DNA of 64,000 bases, taken from assembly GCF_009689585.1 (NCBI RefSeq), contig NZ_AP018694.1:2433001-2497000 (forward strand), in the 5' to 3' direction. Shown piece by piece: positions 56,099 to 64,000 of this stretch (position 1 is its first letter; the number at the start of each line of letters is the position of its first letter). Under the pieces are notes generated by a model. That model searched no databases. It was not told where the DNA came from and saw only the letters and a list, made by a program, of their open reading frames with translations. The translations under genes and the position numbers were made by a program. Origin of the DNA: Aquipluma nitroreducens (GTDB taxonomy: Bacteria; Bacteroidota; Bacteroidia; Bacteroidales; Prolixibacteraceae).

Positions 56099-58563
56099 TT
56101 GTATTCCTATTTTCAGTCATGATTGGTTTTGCCCAATCGCCGCATGGTGACGGATTTAAAATCGATTGCGCTTCGTGCCACAATGCCGACACCTGGAAAG
56201 TGACAAAAGCCGATATGTCGTTTGATCACAATACCACTAAGTTCAAACTTACCGGCCAACACCAATCGGTCGATTGTAAAAGTTGCCACCAAACGTTGAA
56301 ATTTCAGGAAGCAAAAACGGAGTGTATTGCCTGTCATGCGGATATGCACACCAATACGCTCGGACCCGATTGTGCACGCTGCCATACTCCCAAAACATGG
56401 ATTATTGAAAATACAAAAACCATGCACCAGTTAAGCCGTTTCCCGTTAGAAGGCAACCATGCAGTTACTGATTGTGCATCCTGCCATAAATCATCGACCA
56501 ACCTGAAATTTGAGCCTTTGGGCATTGAATGTGTCGATTGCCACAAAAAAGATTACCTGCGCACCACCTCTCCCAATCATCAGAAACTAGGATATTCAAC
56601 CAATTGCACCGACTGTCACAACGTTAAATCAACAGCCTGGGCGACTACCAACTTTGACCATAGTGTATTTCCACTTACCGGAGGCCATAATATCAGCTGC
56701 GTGCAATGTCATACCGGTGGAACTTACCAGAAATTGTCTACGGAATGTATAAGCTGCCATCAGACCAATTACAACGCAACTCAGATTCCCAACCATTTAA
56801 AGGCAGGAATTTCGACGGATTGTAAAAGCTGTCATTCGATAGTTGATTATAAAACGTCAACCTTTAATCATAGTAACACCAATTTCCCATTAACAGGAGC
56901 ACACGCAGCTGTAGTTCAATGCTCGTCCTGTCATCTGGGTAATACCACTTCTGCCAAACCTGAATGTATTTCCTGCCACCAAACTCAGTATAACGGCGCT
57001 AAAGGACATGTGGCCTCCAAGTTCTCAACCGATTGTACCTTATGTCACAACAATAATAACTGGCTTAATGCTGTGTTCAACCATTCAGCAACCAATTTCC
57101 CTTTGACGGGTGCACACACAACCGTTGATTGTGCAAGCTGCCACACTACAGGTTATGCCGGAACATCCATGGAATGTAAAAGTTGTCATCAGGCAAAATA
57201 CAATACGGCACAGGCTCCAAACCATACTGCCGCCGGAATTTCAGTGGATTGCAAAACTTGCCATACCACGACGGCCTGGCAACCTTCATCGTTTAAACAC
57301 AGCTCTACCGGATTTACTTTAGCCGGAGCACATGCAGCAATTGTTCAATGTTCATCATGTCACTTGGGCAATACAACTTCGGCTAAACCTGAATGTATCT
57401 CCTGTCATCAGGTGCAGTATAATGGGGCTCCAGGTCATGTGGCCTCCAAGTTCCCGACCGATTGTACCTTGTGTCACAACAATAATAACTGGCTTAATGC
57501 TGTGTTCAACCATTCAGCAACCAATTTCCCATTGACTGGCGCTCACACAACTGTTGATTGTGCAAGCTGCCATACAGCCGGTTATGCCGGAACATCCATG
57601 GAATGTAAAAGTTGTCATCAGGCAAAATACAATACGGCACAGGTTCCAAACCACACCGCAGCAGGAATTTCAGCAGATTGCAAAACTTGCCATACCACTA
57701 CTGCCTGGCAACCTTCAGCATTTAAACACAGCTCTACCGGATTTACTTTAGCCGGTGCACATGCGGCAATCGTTCAATGTTCGTCGTGCCACTTGGGCAA
57801 TACAACTTCAGCAAGTCCAAATTGTATTTCATGTCATCAGGCGCAGTATAATGGGGCACCAGGTCATGTGGCCTCCAAGTTTCCGGCCGATTGTACCTTG
57901 TGCCACAACAATAACAATTGGCTTGGCGCGACATTCAACCATTCAGCGACCAATTTCCCATTGACTGGCGCTCACACAACAGTAGATTGTGCAAGCTGCC
58001 ATACGACTGGATATGCCGGAACATCCATGGAATGCAAAAGCTGCCATCAAGCCAATTACAATTCAGCAGCCAATCCAAACCATAAGACTTTGGGATTGTC
58101 TGTTACATGTACTGACTGCCATACCACAAATCCCGGCTGGCAACCAGCTACATTCCCCATTCACAGTACTTACTATGCGTTAACCGGTGCACATGCGACA
58201 ATTGCCAACAACTGTGCCGCTTGCCACAATGGAAATTATACTTCTACACCGAACACTTGTTATGAATGTCATACCACAGACTATAACAATACCAAGAATC
58301 CGGTACATAAAACCTCGGGGTTCTCAACGGACTGTGCATCATGCCATAAAACAACAGCCTGGGTACCTTCAACATTTAATCACACGACATATTTCCCAAT
58401 TTCAACCGGAAAGCACACCAATATTAGCTGTGCAACCTGCCATACTACGCCAACAAATTATACCGTATTTACTTGTGTAACATCAGCATGTCATGCGAGA
58501 GCCCATAACCAAAGTCAAGGCAGTGCAGGGTGTTATCGATGTCATCCAACAGGAAAAGAATAA
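56077..58563 (+). CDS. Giant exported multiheme cytochrome c (33 CXXCH + 1 CX4CH)
   Basis: This 828-residue protein has a signal peptide (1-20, MIGFAQ) and 33 CXXCH motifs plus one CVTSACH (CX4CH) near the C-terminus, so up to 34 covalent hemes. The central part is built of a 143-residue, six-heme unit repeated almost identically three times. Spacer residues are rich in Asn, Thr and Ala, unlike the Lys-rich 20-heme neighbour. No membrane anchor or T9SS sorting tail is seen. With the neighbouring barrel it could reach or cross the outer membrane. Heme loading and location are predictions. Confidence 0.93.
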   Translation: MYKLSYLIVFLFSVMIGFAQSPHGDGFKIDCASCHNADTWKVTKADMSFDHNTTKFKLTGQHQSVDCKSCHQTLKFQEAKTECIACHADMHTNTLGPDCARCHTPKTWIIENTKTMHQLSRFPLEGNHAVTDCASCHKSSTNLKFEPLGIECVDCHKKDYLRTTSPNHQKLGYSTNCTDCHNVKSTAWATTNFDHSVFPLTGGHNISCVQCHTGGTYQKLSTECISCHQTNYNATQIPNHLKAGISTDCKSCHSIVDYKTSTFNHSNTNFPLTGAHAAVVQCSSCHLGNTTSAKPECISCHQTQYNGAKGHVASKFSTDCTLCHNNNNWLNAVFNHSATNFPLTGAHTTVDCASCHTTGYAGTSMECKSCHQAKYNTAQAPNHTAAGISVDCKTCHTTTAWQPSSFKHSSTGFTLAGAHAAIVQCSSCHLGNTTSAKPECISCHQVQYNGAPGHVASKFPTDCTLCHNNNNWLNAVFNHSATNFPLTGAHTTVDCASCHTAGYAGTSMECKSCHQAKYNTAQVPNHTAAGISADCKTCHTTTAWQPSAFKHSSTGFTLAGAHAAIVQCSSCHLGNTTSASPNCISCHQAQYNGAPGHVASKFPADCTLCHNNNNWLGATFNHSATNFPLTGAHTTVDCASCHTTGYAGTSMECKSCHQANYNSAANPNHKTLGLSVTCTDCHTTNPGWQPATFPIHSTYYALTGAHATIANNCAACHNGNYTSTPNTCYECHTTDYNNTKNPVHKTSGFSTDCASCHKTTAWVPSTFNHTTYFPISTGKHTNISCATCHTTPTNYTVFTCVTSACHARAHNQSQGSAGCYRCHPTGKE
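56920..58070 (+). repeat. 429-bp tandem repeat inside the giant cytochrome gene
   Basis: Copies begin at 56920, 57349 and 57778 (each at the first Cys codon of CSSCHLGN), an exact 429-bp period. Each copy encodes 143 residues with six CXXCH motifs in the order CSSCH, CISCH, CTLCH, CASCH, CKSCH, CKTCH. Copies 1 and 2 differ at few codons, mostly silent; copy 3 is near-identical until about 58070 and then diverges. High identity implies recent duplication or ongoing homogenisation. Confidence 0.93.
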
Positions 58564-58607
58564 GGAGAGAGATTAGAAGATTTGGAGAAACTAACAGAAA
58601 GGATTGA

Positions 58608-60230
58608 ATGAAGAGGTGCTTTTTAATTTTCATAGTGACATTATCGATATTGAATCTTTACGGGCAAGAGGATCGGCCAATTGCTGAAGGAAAAGTTTCA
58701 TACATTACCCTTCAGAATATTTACGTGAAGTTTGAAACTTCAGGATTGGTTCAACCCGGCGATACCGTTTTTATCCGGAAGGATCAGGCTTTAGTTCCAC
58801 TGTTTGTTACCGAATCGGTATCTTCACTTTCGTGTGTCGGCAAGCCTGTTGCTAAAACCGACATTAAAGTTTCGGACGTTGTTGTCATTAAAGTTAAAAA
58901 ATCGTCAAAGCCTACGCCAAGAAAAGATAAAATCCCTACGGGACCTTCAAGTCTCAGAACTGATTCTGTTCAAAGTCCTGAATCGAAACTTCCGGACAAA
59001 TCGGTACCTGGATTAGAAAGAGCAGAGAGAATCTGGGGACGATTATCGGCCACATCTTATTCAAGCTTCTCGAATACCTCTGATTTCAACCAGCGGATGC
59101 GGTACACTTTTACGCTTTCGGCCGATCATATTTCTGGAGGTAGAATTTCGACTGACACCTACATTACGTTTACCCATAAGCTCAATGAGTGGGCTACTGT
59201 AAAGAATAACATTTTCGATGCATTTAAAATCTATAGCTTGTCGGTAAACTATGATGTGACCAACAAAACGCAGGTTGCTGTTGGCCGGAAAATCAATCCC
59301 AAAATTGCCAGTATCGGCGCCATTGATGGCTTACAGGCTGAAACGAAAGCCGGAAATTTCACTTTGGGGGCAGTTGCCGGAACCAGCCCTGATTATACGG
59401 ATTATAGTTTCAATCCCAAACTTTTCGAATACGGTGGCTACATATCGCACGACATCAATAATAAATCGGGCAACATGTCTAGTTCATTGGCGTTTTTTCA
59501 ACAAACCAGCCACGGAATGACCGACCGACGCTTCGCGTACTTTCAGCACGATAACTCACTGATCAAAAACATCAACTTGTTTGTCTCTTCTGAAGTTGAC
59601 TTATATGCCTTGAAAGACAGCATTCCAACCAACACGATTAGCCTGACCAGTCTTTATCTTTCATTACGCTACCGGGTTTCCAAACAACTCTCGGCCTACC
59701 TTTCGTACGATGCGCGCAAAAACGTAATCTATTACGAAACGTTTAAAAACTACCTCGACTTGCTTTTGCAGGATGCGACCAGGCAGGGATATCAACTTCG
59801 GATTAATTACCGGCCATCGAATTCGATCAGCTCAAGTCTTACCGGAGGATACCGGTTCCAGAAAAACGACATTCATCCTATGCTCAATGTCAATGGCTTT
59901 TTAACCTTCTCCAAGGTGCCTGGAATCAATTCATCGGTAACGTTCTCGACCAACTGGATTCAATCAAGTTATGTTGACGGAATGATTTACGGTGTTCAAT
60001 TAGACAAAGAGCTTGTTCCTTCGAAGTTGAGTGCCGGTATCAATTACCGGTTAGTTGATAATAAATACCTGAATGCCACTTCGGGACCGCGTTCGCTGCA
60101 ACACATGGCTGCATTGGAACTTTCTTGGCAAATCAGCAAGAAAATGTATTTTTCAGCCAATTACGATGGCACTTTCGAGAAATCGAACAAGTACCACAGC
60201 ATCTATGTAAGCCTCACCCAGCGGTTTTAA
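58608..60230 (+). CDS. Outer-membrane beta-barrel partner of the multiheme cytochromes
   Basis: This 540-residue protein has a signal peptide (1-20, ending in LYGQ), a small periplasmic-type beta domain at about 25-105 (GKVSYITLQNIYVKF ... VGKPV), and a Ser/Pro/Lys linker. From about 140 to the end it has a long run of alternating amphipathic strands ending in YVSLTQRF with a C-terminal Phe, the signature of outer-membrane insertion. It begins 44 bp after the giant cytochrome and closes the cluster. By analogy with porin-cytochrome complexes (MtrB/PioB-type), it may sheath a cytochrome through the outer membrane; sequence similarity to those is not evident by eye. Confidence 0.8.
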   Translation: MKRCFLIFIVTLSILNLYGQEDRPIAEGKVSYITLQNIYVKFETSGLVQPGDTVFIRKDQALVPLFVTESVSSLSCVGKPVAKTDIKVSDVVVIKVKKSSKPTPRKDKIPTGPSSLRTDSVQSPESKLPDKSVPGLERAERIWGRLSATSYSSFSNTSDFNQRMRYTFTLSADHISGGRISTDTYITFTHKLNEWATVKNNIFDAFKIYSLSVNYDVTNKTQVAVGRKINPKIASIGAIDGLQAETKAGNFTLGAVAGTSPDYTDYSFNPKLFEYGGYISHDINNKSGNMSSSLAFFQQTSHGMTDRRFAYFQHDNSLIKNINLFVSSEVDLYALKDSIPTNTISLTSLYLSLRYRVSKQLSAYLSYDARKNVIYYETFKNYLDLLLQDATRQGYQLRINYRPSNSISSSLTGGYRFQKNDIHPMLNVNGFLTFSKVPGINSSVTFSTNWIQSSYVDGMIYGVQLDKELVPSKLSAGINYRLVDNKYLNATSGPRSLQHMAALELSWQISKKMYFSANYDGTFEKSNKYHSIYVSLTQRF

Positions 60231-60249
60231 TCATCCACAGTCACAAAAA

Positions 60250-60275
60250 AATCCGATGCTTTTCGGCACCGGATT
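60250..60275 (-). terminator. Terminator of glyS (shared convergent gap)
   Basis: AATCCGGTGC and GCATCGGATT (minus strand) pair over 10 positions with one G-T wobble, followed by seven T residues. It lies 24 bp past the glyS stop and 20 bp past the barrel gene stop. Confidence 0.8.
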
Positions 60276-60298
60276 CTGAATATGTTGAGGAATAATTC

Positions 60299-61849
60299 TT
60301 ACAATTTGGCAAACAACTTTTTCATACTTACTTCGCCTGAAATGATACTTTTCAGGTCACTGATTTTGACGCGATCCTGTAGCATAGTGTCGCGATAACG
60401 AATGGTTACAGTTCCATCTTCGAGTGTGACATGGTCAACAGTTACACAGAAAGGTGTCCCGATCGCATCCTGGCGACGGTAACGTTTTCCAATCGAGTCT
60501 TTTTCGTCGTATTGGCAATTGAAATCAAATTTCAGGTCGTCAATAATTTCACGAGCCTTTTCAGCTAAACCATCTTTTTTCATCAAAGGCAGAACAGCCA
60601 GTTTAACCGGAGCCAAAGGTGCCGGAATACGAAGCACTACGCGAATATCTTTTTTACCATCTTCGCTGGTCATTTCTTCTTCGGCATACGATGCTGCCAT
60701 AATTTGCAGGAACATGCGGTCGACTCCGATAGAAGTTTCAACTACGAAGGGAACATATGATTCATTCAGTTCCGGATCGAAATAAGTAATCTTCTTGCCC
60801 GAATACTGTTGGTGCTGCGACAAATCGAAGTCGGTGCGAGAGTGAATTCCTTCCACCTCTTTAAAGCCGAATGGGAAACGGTATTCAACATCGACTGCAG
60901 CATTGGCGTAATGGGCCAGCTTGTCGTGTTCGTGAAAACGGTAGTTTTCCTGACCAAATCCAAGCGCCTGATGCCAGGCCATACGGGTTTGTTTCCATTT
61001 CTGAAACCATTCCAATTCGCTGCCTGGACGGACAAAGAACTGCAATTCCATTTGTTCAAACTCGCGCATCCGGAAAATAAACTGCCGGGCAACAATTTCG
61101 TTACGGAACGCTTTACCAATCTGGGCAATCCCGAACGGAATTTTCATTCGACCGGTTTTCTGCACATTCAGGTAATTTACGAAGATTCCCTGGGCAGTTT
61201 CCGGGCGAAGATAAATCTTCAAAGCGCCATCGGCAGTCGAACCCATTTCAGTTGAAAACATCAGGTTGAACTGGCGAACATCGGTCCAGTTGCGTGTTCC
61301 GGAGATGGGGCAAACAATTTCCTGATCGATGATGATTTGCTTCAACTCCTCCAGGTTACTATCGTTCAAAGCTTTTACAAACCGGCCTTGCAGTTCGTCC
61401 CATTTTGCCTGATATTCCAATACCCGACCATTGGTTTCCTTGAACTGTTTTTCGTCGAAACTCTCGCCAAAGCGTTTCTTCGCTTTTTCGACTTCCTTCT
61501 CAATTTTATCTTCGTATTTGGCCAGTTGTTCTTCAATCAAAACATCGGCGCGGTATCGTTTCTTGGAATCTTTGTTATCGATCAATGGGTCGTTGAATGC
61601 GTCAACATGGCCTGAAGCTTTCCAAATGGTGGGGTGCATAAAAATAGCCGAATCAATTCCAACCACATTTTCGTGCAGCAGGACCATCGAGTCCCACCAA
61701 TATTTTTTGATGTTGTTCTTCAGTTCAACACCATTTTGTCCGTAATCGTAAACTGCTCCCAGTCCATCGTAAATTTCACTCGATTGAAACACAAAGCCAT
61801 ATTCTTTACAATGAGCGACCAGCTTCTTAAAAACATCTTCCTGAGCCAT
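60299..61849 (-). CDS. glyS: Glycyl-tRNA synthetase (alpha2 type)
   Basis: This 516-residue class II synthetase of the homodimeric (eukaryote/archaeal-like) type charges tRNA-Gly. Its N-terminal FKKLVAHCKEYGFVFQSSEIYDGLGAVYDYG block, motif 2 region (AQIGKAFRNE ... FRMREFEQMELQFF) and motif 3 (ETSIGVDRMFLQIM) are present, with an anticodon-binding domain at the C-terminus. Length and frame are normal. Confidence 0.96.
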   Translation of the reverse strand: MAQEDVFKKLVAHCKEYGFVFQSSEIYDGLGAVYDYGQNGVELKNNIKKYWWDSMVLLHENVVGIDSAIFMHPTIWKASGHVDAFNDPLIDNKDSKKRYRADVLIEEQLAKYEDKIEKEVEKAKKRFGESFDEKQFKETNGRVLEYQAKWDELQGRFVKALNDSNLEELKQIIIDQEIVCPISGTRNWTDVRQFNLMFSTEMGSTADGALKIYLRPETAQGIFVNYLNVQKTGRMKIPFGIAQIGKAFRNEIVARQFIFRMREFEQMELQFFVRPGSELEWFQKWKQTRMAWHQALGFGQENYRFHEHDKLAHYANAAVDVEYRFPFGFKEVEGIHSRTDFDLSQHQQYSGKKITYFDPELNESYVPFVVETSIGVDRMFLQIMAASYAEEEMTSEDGKKDIRVVLRIPAPLAPVKLAVLPLMKKDGLAEKAREIIDDLKFDFNCQYDEKDSIGKRYRRQDAIGTPFCVTVDHVTLEDGTVTIRYRDTMLQDRVKISDLKSIISGEVSMKKLFAKL

Positions 61850-61938
61850 AGCATTTATTGTTGATGATAGATTAATTATTATTTATTGTATTGTTGCGAG
61901 TTAAGTTTTGCAGGAACTGCTTGAAACTCGAAATGGTG

Positions 61939-62214
61939 TTATTCTATTTCCTCGAAGTCAACATATTCACCTTCGGTAGTATTGGTCCGGGTTTGCTGTT
62001 TCCGATCCTTTTCTATCGTGACTTCACCTTCTGGTTTATATTGTTGTTGGCGCTGATACTGCGTTTGCCTTTCCTGCATATTATTCACGGCCTTTTTAAC
62101 CACGATGGGGAAAAGTAAGCGTCCGACAAATTTCAGCACATAATAGAGAACTACTATAATACCAACTGTCCGTAAAAAATTTGTCAGGACTAAAATGACA
62201 AATAATTGATTCAT
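61939..62214 (-). CDS. DUF4834-family small membrane protein
   Basis: This 91-residue protein has one N-terminal membrane helix (about 4-34) followed by a Gln/Arg-rich cytoplasmic tail (MQERQTQYQRQQQ) and an acidic end (YVDFEEIE). The layout matches the Bacteroidota-specific DUF4834 family, of unknown function. It lies between atpG and glyS on the same strand. Confidence 0.8.
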   Translation of the reverse strand: MNQLFVILVLTNFLRTVGIIVVLYYVLKFVGRLLFPIVVKKAVNNMQERQTQYQRQQQYKPEGEVTIEKDRKQQTRTNTTEGEYVDFEEIE

Positions 62215-62430
62215 AGCTTTTCAAAATTTAGAGCGGCTAAAATTAGTAATTAATTAGGAAACAATCGTAATTTAATGGACAGTCAAATCGTGTTACAATG
62301 ATCATTACCTTTTCTTAACTTTCATATAACCATTGATGTCGAATTCATTTTAATATCCATAAATTCAATTCATAACAAAAAATCCCGGTCGCATGAACGA
62401 TCGGGATTCAAATCTATATCTTTTTAGTAA

Positions 62431-63312
62431 TTATCCGTTCAAAGCCTCAGCACCATTCGTAACCTCCAGAATCGCATTGGTAATGGCGGCCTGGCGGGCT
62501 TTATTAAAGGTCAGGGTCAGTTCGTCAATCAATTCCGATGCATTGTCGGTTGCCTTGTGCATAGCGGTCATACGAGCGCCGTGTTCTGCCGCATGCGAAT
62601 CGAGCAACGCTTTGTAAAATTGGATCGCCAATGACCTTGGTATTAATTCTTCCACAATAGTTTCAAGCGAAGGCTCGTAAATGTAGTCGGTATTACTCTG
62701 CTTCTTCCGATCAGTAATTGCCGGTAATACGGGCAAGAATTGTTCACAAATCAAATCCTGCGATGCTGCATTTATGAATTTGTTATATACCAGCTCAACC
62801 CGATCATATTTACCACTCACAAAATCAGCCATAATCGCTTTAACCTCAACCGAAACATTTTCAAAACTCAGATTATCGAAAAGATGATTTTTTTCACTCT
62901 GAATTTTGATCTGATACGAACGAAGAATCTTTCCAGCTTGTTTCCCGATGACAATAAAATCAAGCGTTCCGGCATTAAACTGATTTTTGTATTTTGTTTT
63001 TGCCAAATGAATCGCCTTTTTGGAGATATAAGAATTAAATCCACCGCAAAGCCCCCGGTTTGAACTAATCAAAACGATCAAGACCTTTTCAGGAGTGCGC
63101 TGAACCGTAAAAACCGAATCGGCTGAATTATCCAATGCAGAACTCAATGATGAAAGTAAATCTGAAAGTTTTTCAGCATACGGACGAATCTGCAAAATAG
63201 CATCCTGCGCTTTTTTCAGTTTGGCTGCCGACACCATTTTCATGGCGCTGGTAACCTGTCTGGTCGTTTTTACAGATGTTATCCGGGTTCGTATTTCTTT
63301 TAAATTAGCCAT
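62431..63312 (-). CDS. atpG: ATP synthase F1 subunit gamma
   Basis: The gamma subunit is the rotating central stalk of the F1Fo ATP synthase. The N-terminal coiled-coil helix (ANLKEIRTRITSVKTTRQVTSAMKMV), the SSNRGLCGGFN strand and the C-terminal helix (RMTAMHKATDNASELI ... RQAAITNAILEVTNGAEAL) are all present in 293 residues. It follows atpA by 29 bp in the normal operon order. Confidence 0.96.
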   Translation of the reverse strand: MANLKEIRTRITSVKTTRQVTSAMKMVSAAKLKKAQDAILQIRPYAEKLSDLLSSLSSALDNSADSVFTVQRTPEKVLIVLISSNRGLCGGFNSYISKKAIHLAKTKYKNQFNAGTLDFIVIGKQAGKILRSYQIKIQSEKNHLFDNLSFENVSVEVKAIMADFVSGKYDRVELVYNKFINAASQDLICEQFLPVLPAITDRKKQSNTDYIYEPSLETIVEELIPRSLAIQFYKALLDSHAAEHGARMTAMHKATDNASELIDELTLTFNKARQAAITNAILEVTNGAEALNG

Positions 63313-63341
63313 TCAATCAAAGTGTTTTCAATCACGAATGT

Positions 63342-64000
63342 TTATTCTGAATATCTTTCAGCAACTTCGGCTGCTACTTTTTCAATCACTGTTGTTTCAT
63401 TATCAGTAAGAACACCTGCCTTGATCTGGTCAAGCACATTCCGATACTGCATTTCCATCAATTCAAGAAAATCGCGCTCAAAAGCTCTCACTTTTTCAAC
63501 AGGTACTTCGCGTAACAATTCTTTTACCCCGCAATAAATAATGGCAATCTGATGCTCAATTTTCATTGGAGCATATTGTTGCTGCTTCAGAATTTCCACG
63601 TTTTTGCGTCCTTTGTCCAGAACGCGCATGGTTGCAGCATCCAAATCAGATCCGAATTTCGAGAAAGCTTCCAATTCGCGGAACTGAGCCTGATCTAATT
63701 TCAGGGTTCCGGCTATCTTCTTCATGCCTTTAATCTGGGCATTTCCTCCAACACGCGATACCGAAATACCCACATTGATAGCAGGGCGAACTCCGGAGTT
63801 AAACAAGTTTGATTCGAGGAAGATCTGACCATCGGTAATTGAAATTACGTTAGTCGGAATGTATGCTGACACGTCGCCTGCCTGAGTTTCAATAATCGGA
63901 AGTGCGGTTAATGAACCTCCTCCTTTTACTATACCTTTCAGGCATTCGGGTAAATCGTTCATTTTGGCCGCCATTTCATCTGAAACAATGATTCGGGCAG
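63342..64000 (-). CDS. atpA: ATP synthase F1 subunit alpha (5' end outside window)
   Basis: The reading frame continues past the window edge; 219 C-terminal residues are visible. The blocks [33 protein letters not shown] and [17 protein letters not shown] are diagnostic of the F1 alpha subunit, and the final helical domain ends in AEVAERYSE. The upstream codons [15 protein letters not shown] show that the ATG at 63974 is internal. Together with atpG it marks the end of an atp operon running leftwards into the window. Confidence 0.96.
   Translation of the reverse strand, partial: ARIIVSDEMAAKMNDLPECLKGIVKGGGSLTALPIIETQAGDVSAYIPTNVISITDGQIFLESNLFNSGVRPAINVGISVSRVGGNAQIKGMKKIAGTLKLDQAQFRELEAFSKFGSDLDAATMRVLDKGRKNVEILKQQQYAPMKIEHQIAIIYCGVKELLREVPVEKVRAFERDFLELMEMQYRNVLDQIKAGVLTDNETTVIEKVAAEVAERYSE

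Noticed and set aside
54506-58563. Cytochrome genes as nitrite, sulfite or hydroxylamine reductases
   Set aside because: There is no CXXCK or other catalytic heme motif. All but one of the sites are plain CXXCH with repeated bis-His style spacers, which fits electron transfer rather than catalysis.

Overview
The window looks like a chromosomal segment of a Bacteroidota bacterium, most plausibly Bacteroidales/Marinilabiliales (Prolixibacteraceae-like). That placement is inference from gene content: an IspG with the large insert, a GldA-type ABC ATPase, a type 9 secretion (T9SS) sorting module, a DUF4834 protein, the ileS / dksA-like / lspA order, and TAnnTTTG promoter elements. No 16S rRNA gene is present to settle it.

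Region 1 (1-9.6 kb) is accessory DNA. It holds the 5' part of a secreted FISUMP-domain protein, a tyrosine recombinase with an excisionase-like HTH protein, a DUF5131 radical-SAM-like protein, a complete IS21-family element (istA/istB) abutting a decapitated type I restriction methylase (hsdM), and two AT-rich orphan genes. It ends at a tRNA with a CAT anticodon.

Region 2 (9.7-27.4 kb) is mostly housekeeping: lspA, a dksA-like gene, ileS (with an altered HIGH motif), a PhoR/PhoB-like two-component pair, metK, serB, gldA-like and ispG. A DUF4143 ATPase follows, preceded by three phased repeats, then a HAD hydrolase and a compact methylthioadenosine salvage operon (mtnA, class II aldolase, mtnP).

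Region 3 (27.5-28.8 kb) is an IS256/IS1249-like insertion sequence. Its transposase has no in-frame start unless an A8 tract slips.

Region 4 (28.8-51.7 kb) carries mixed metabolism: a membrane-tethered receiver protein, coaX, adenosine deaminase, glycerate kinase, pirin/GNAT, YceI, a deoxyhypusine-synthase-like protein, an SDR, a PPOX/Nim-like protein, dnaG, a frameshifted Nudix gene, a Tat-exported phosphoesterase, a sirtuin, an outer-membrane barrel, tryptophanase, comF, a DUF1186/SEC-C protein and two surface-glycan glycosyltransferases.

Region 5 (52.3-60.2 kb) is the most striking part. Five co-directional, tightly packed genes encode a b-cytochrome-like inner-membrane protein, a membrane-anchored Fe-S/FAD/NAD(P) oxidoreductase, a 20-heme cytochrome, a cytochrome with 33 CXXCH motifs plus one CX4CH (built partly from 429-bp tandem repeats), and an outer-membrane beta-barrel. 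Together they look like a trans-envelope electron conduit.

Region 6 (60.3-64 kb) has glyS, a DUF4834 gene, atpG and the 3' part of atpA.
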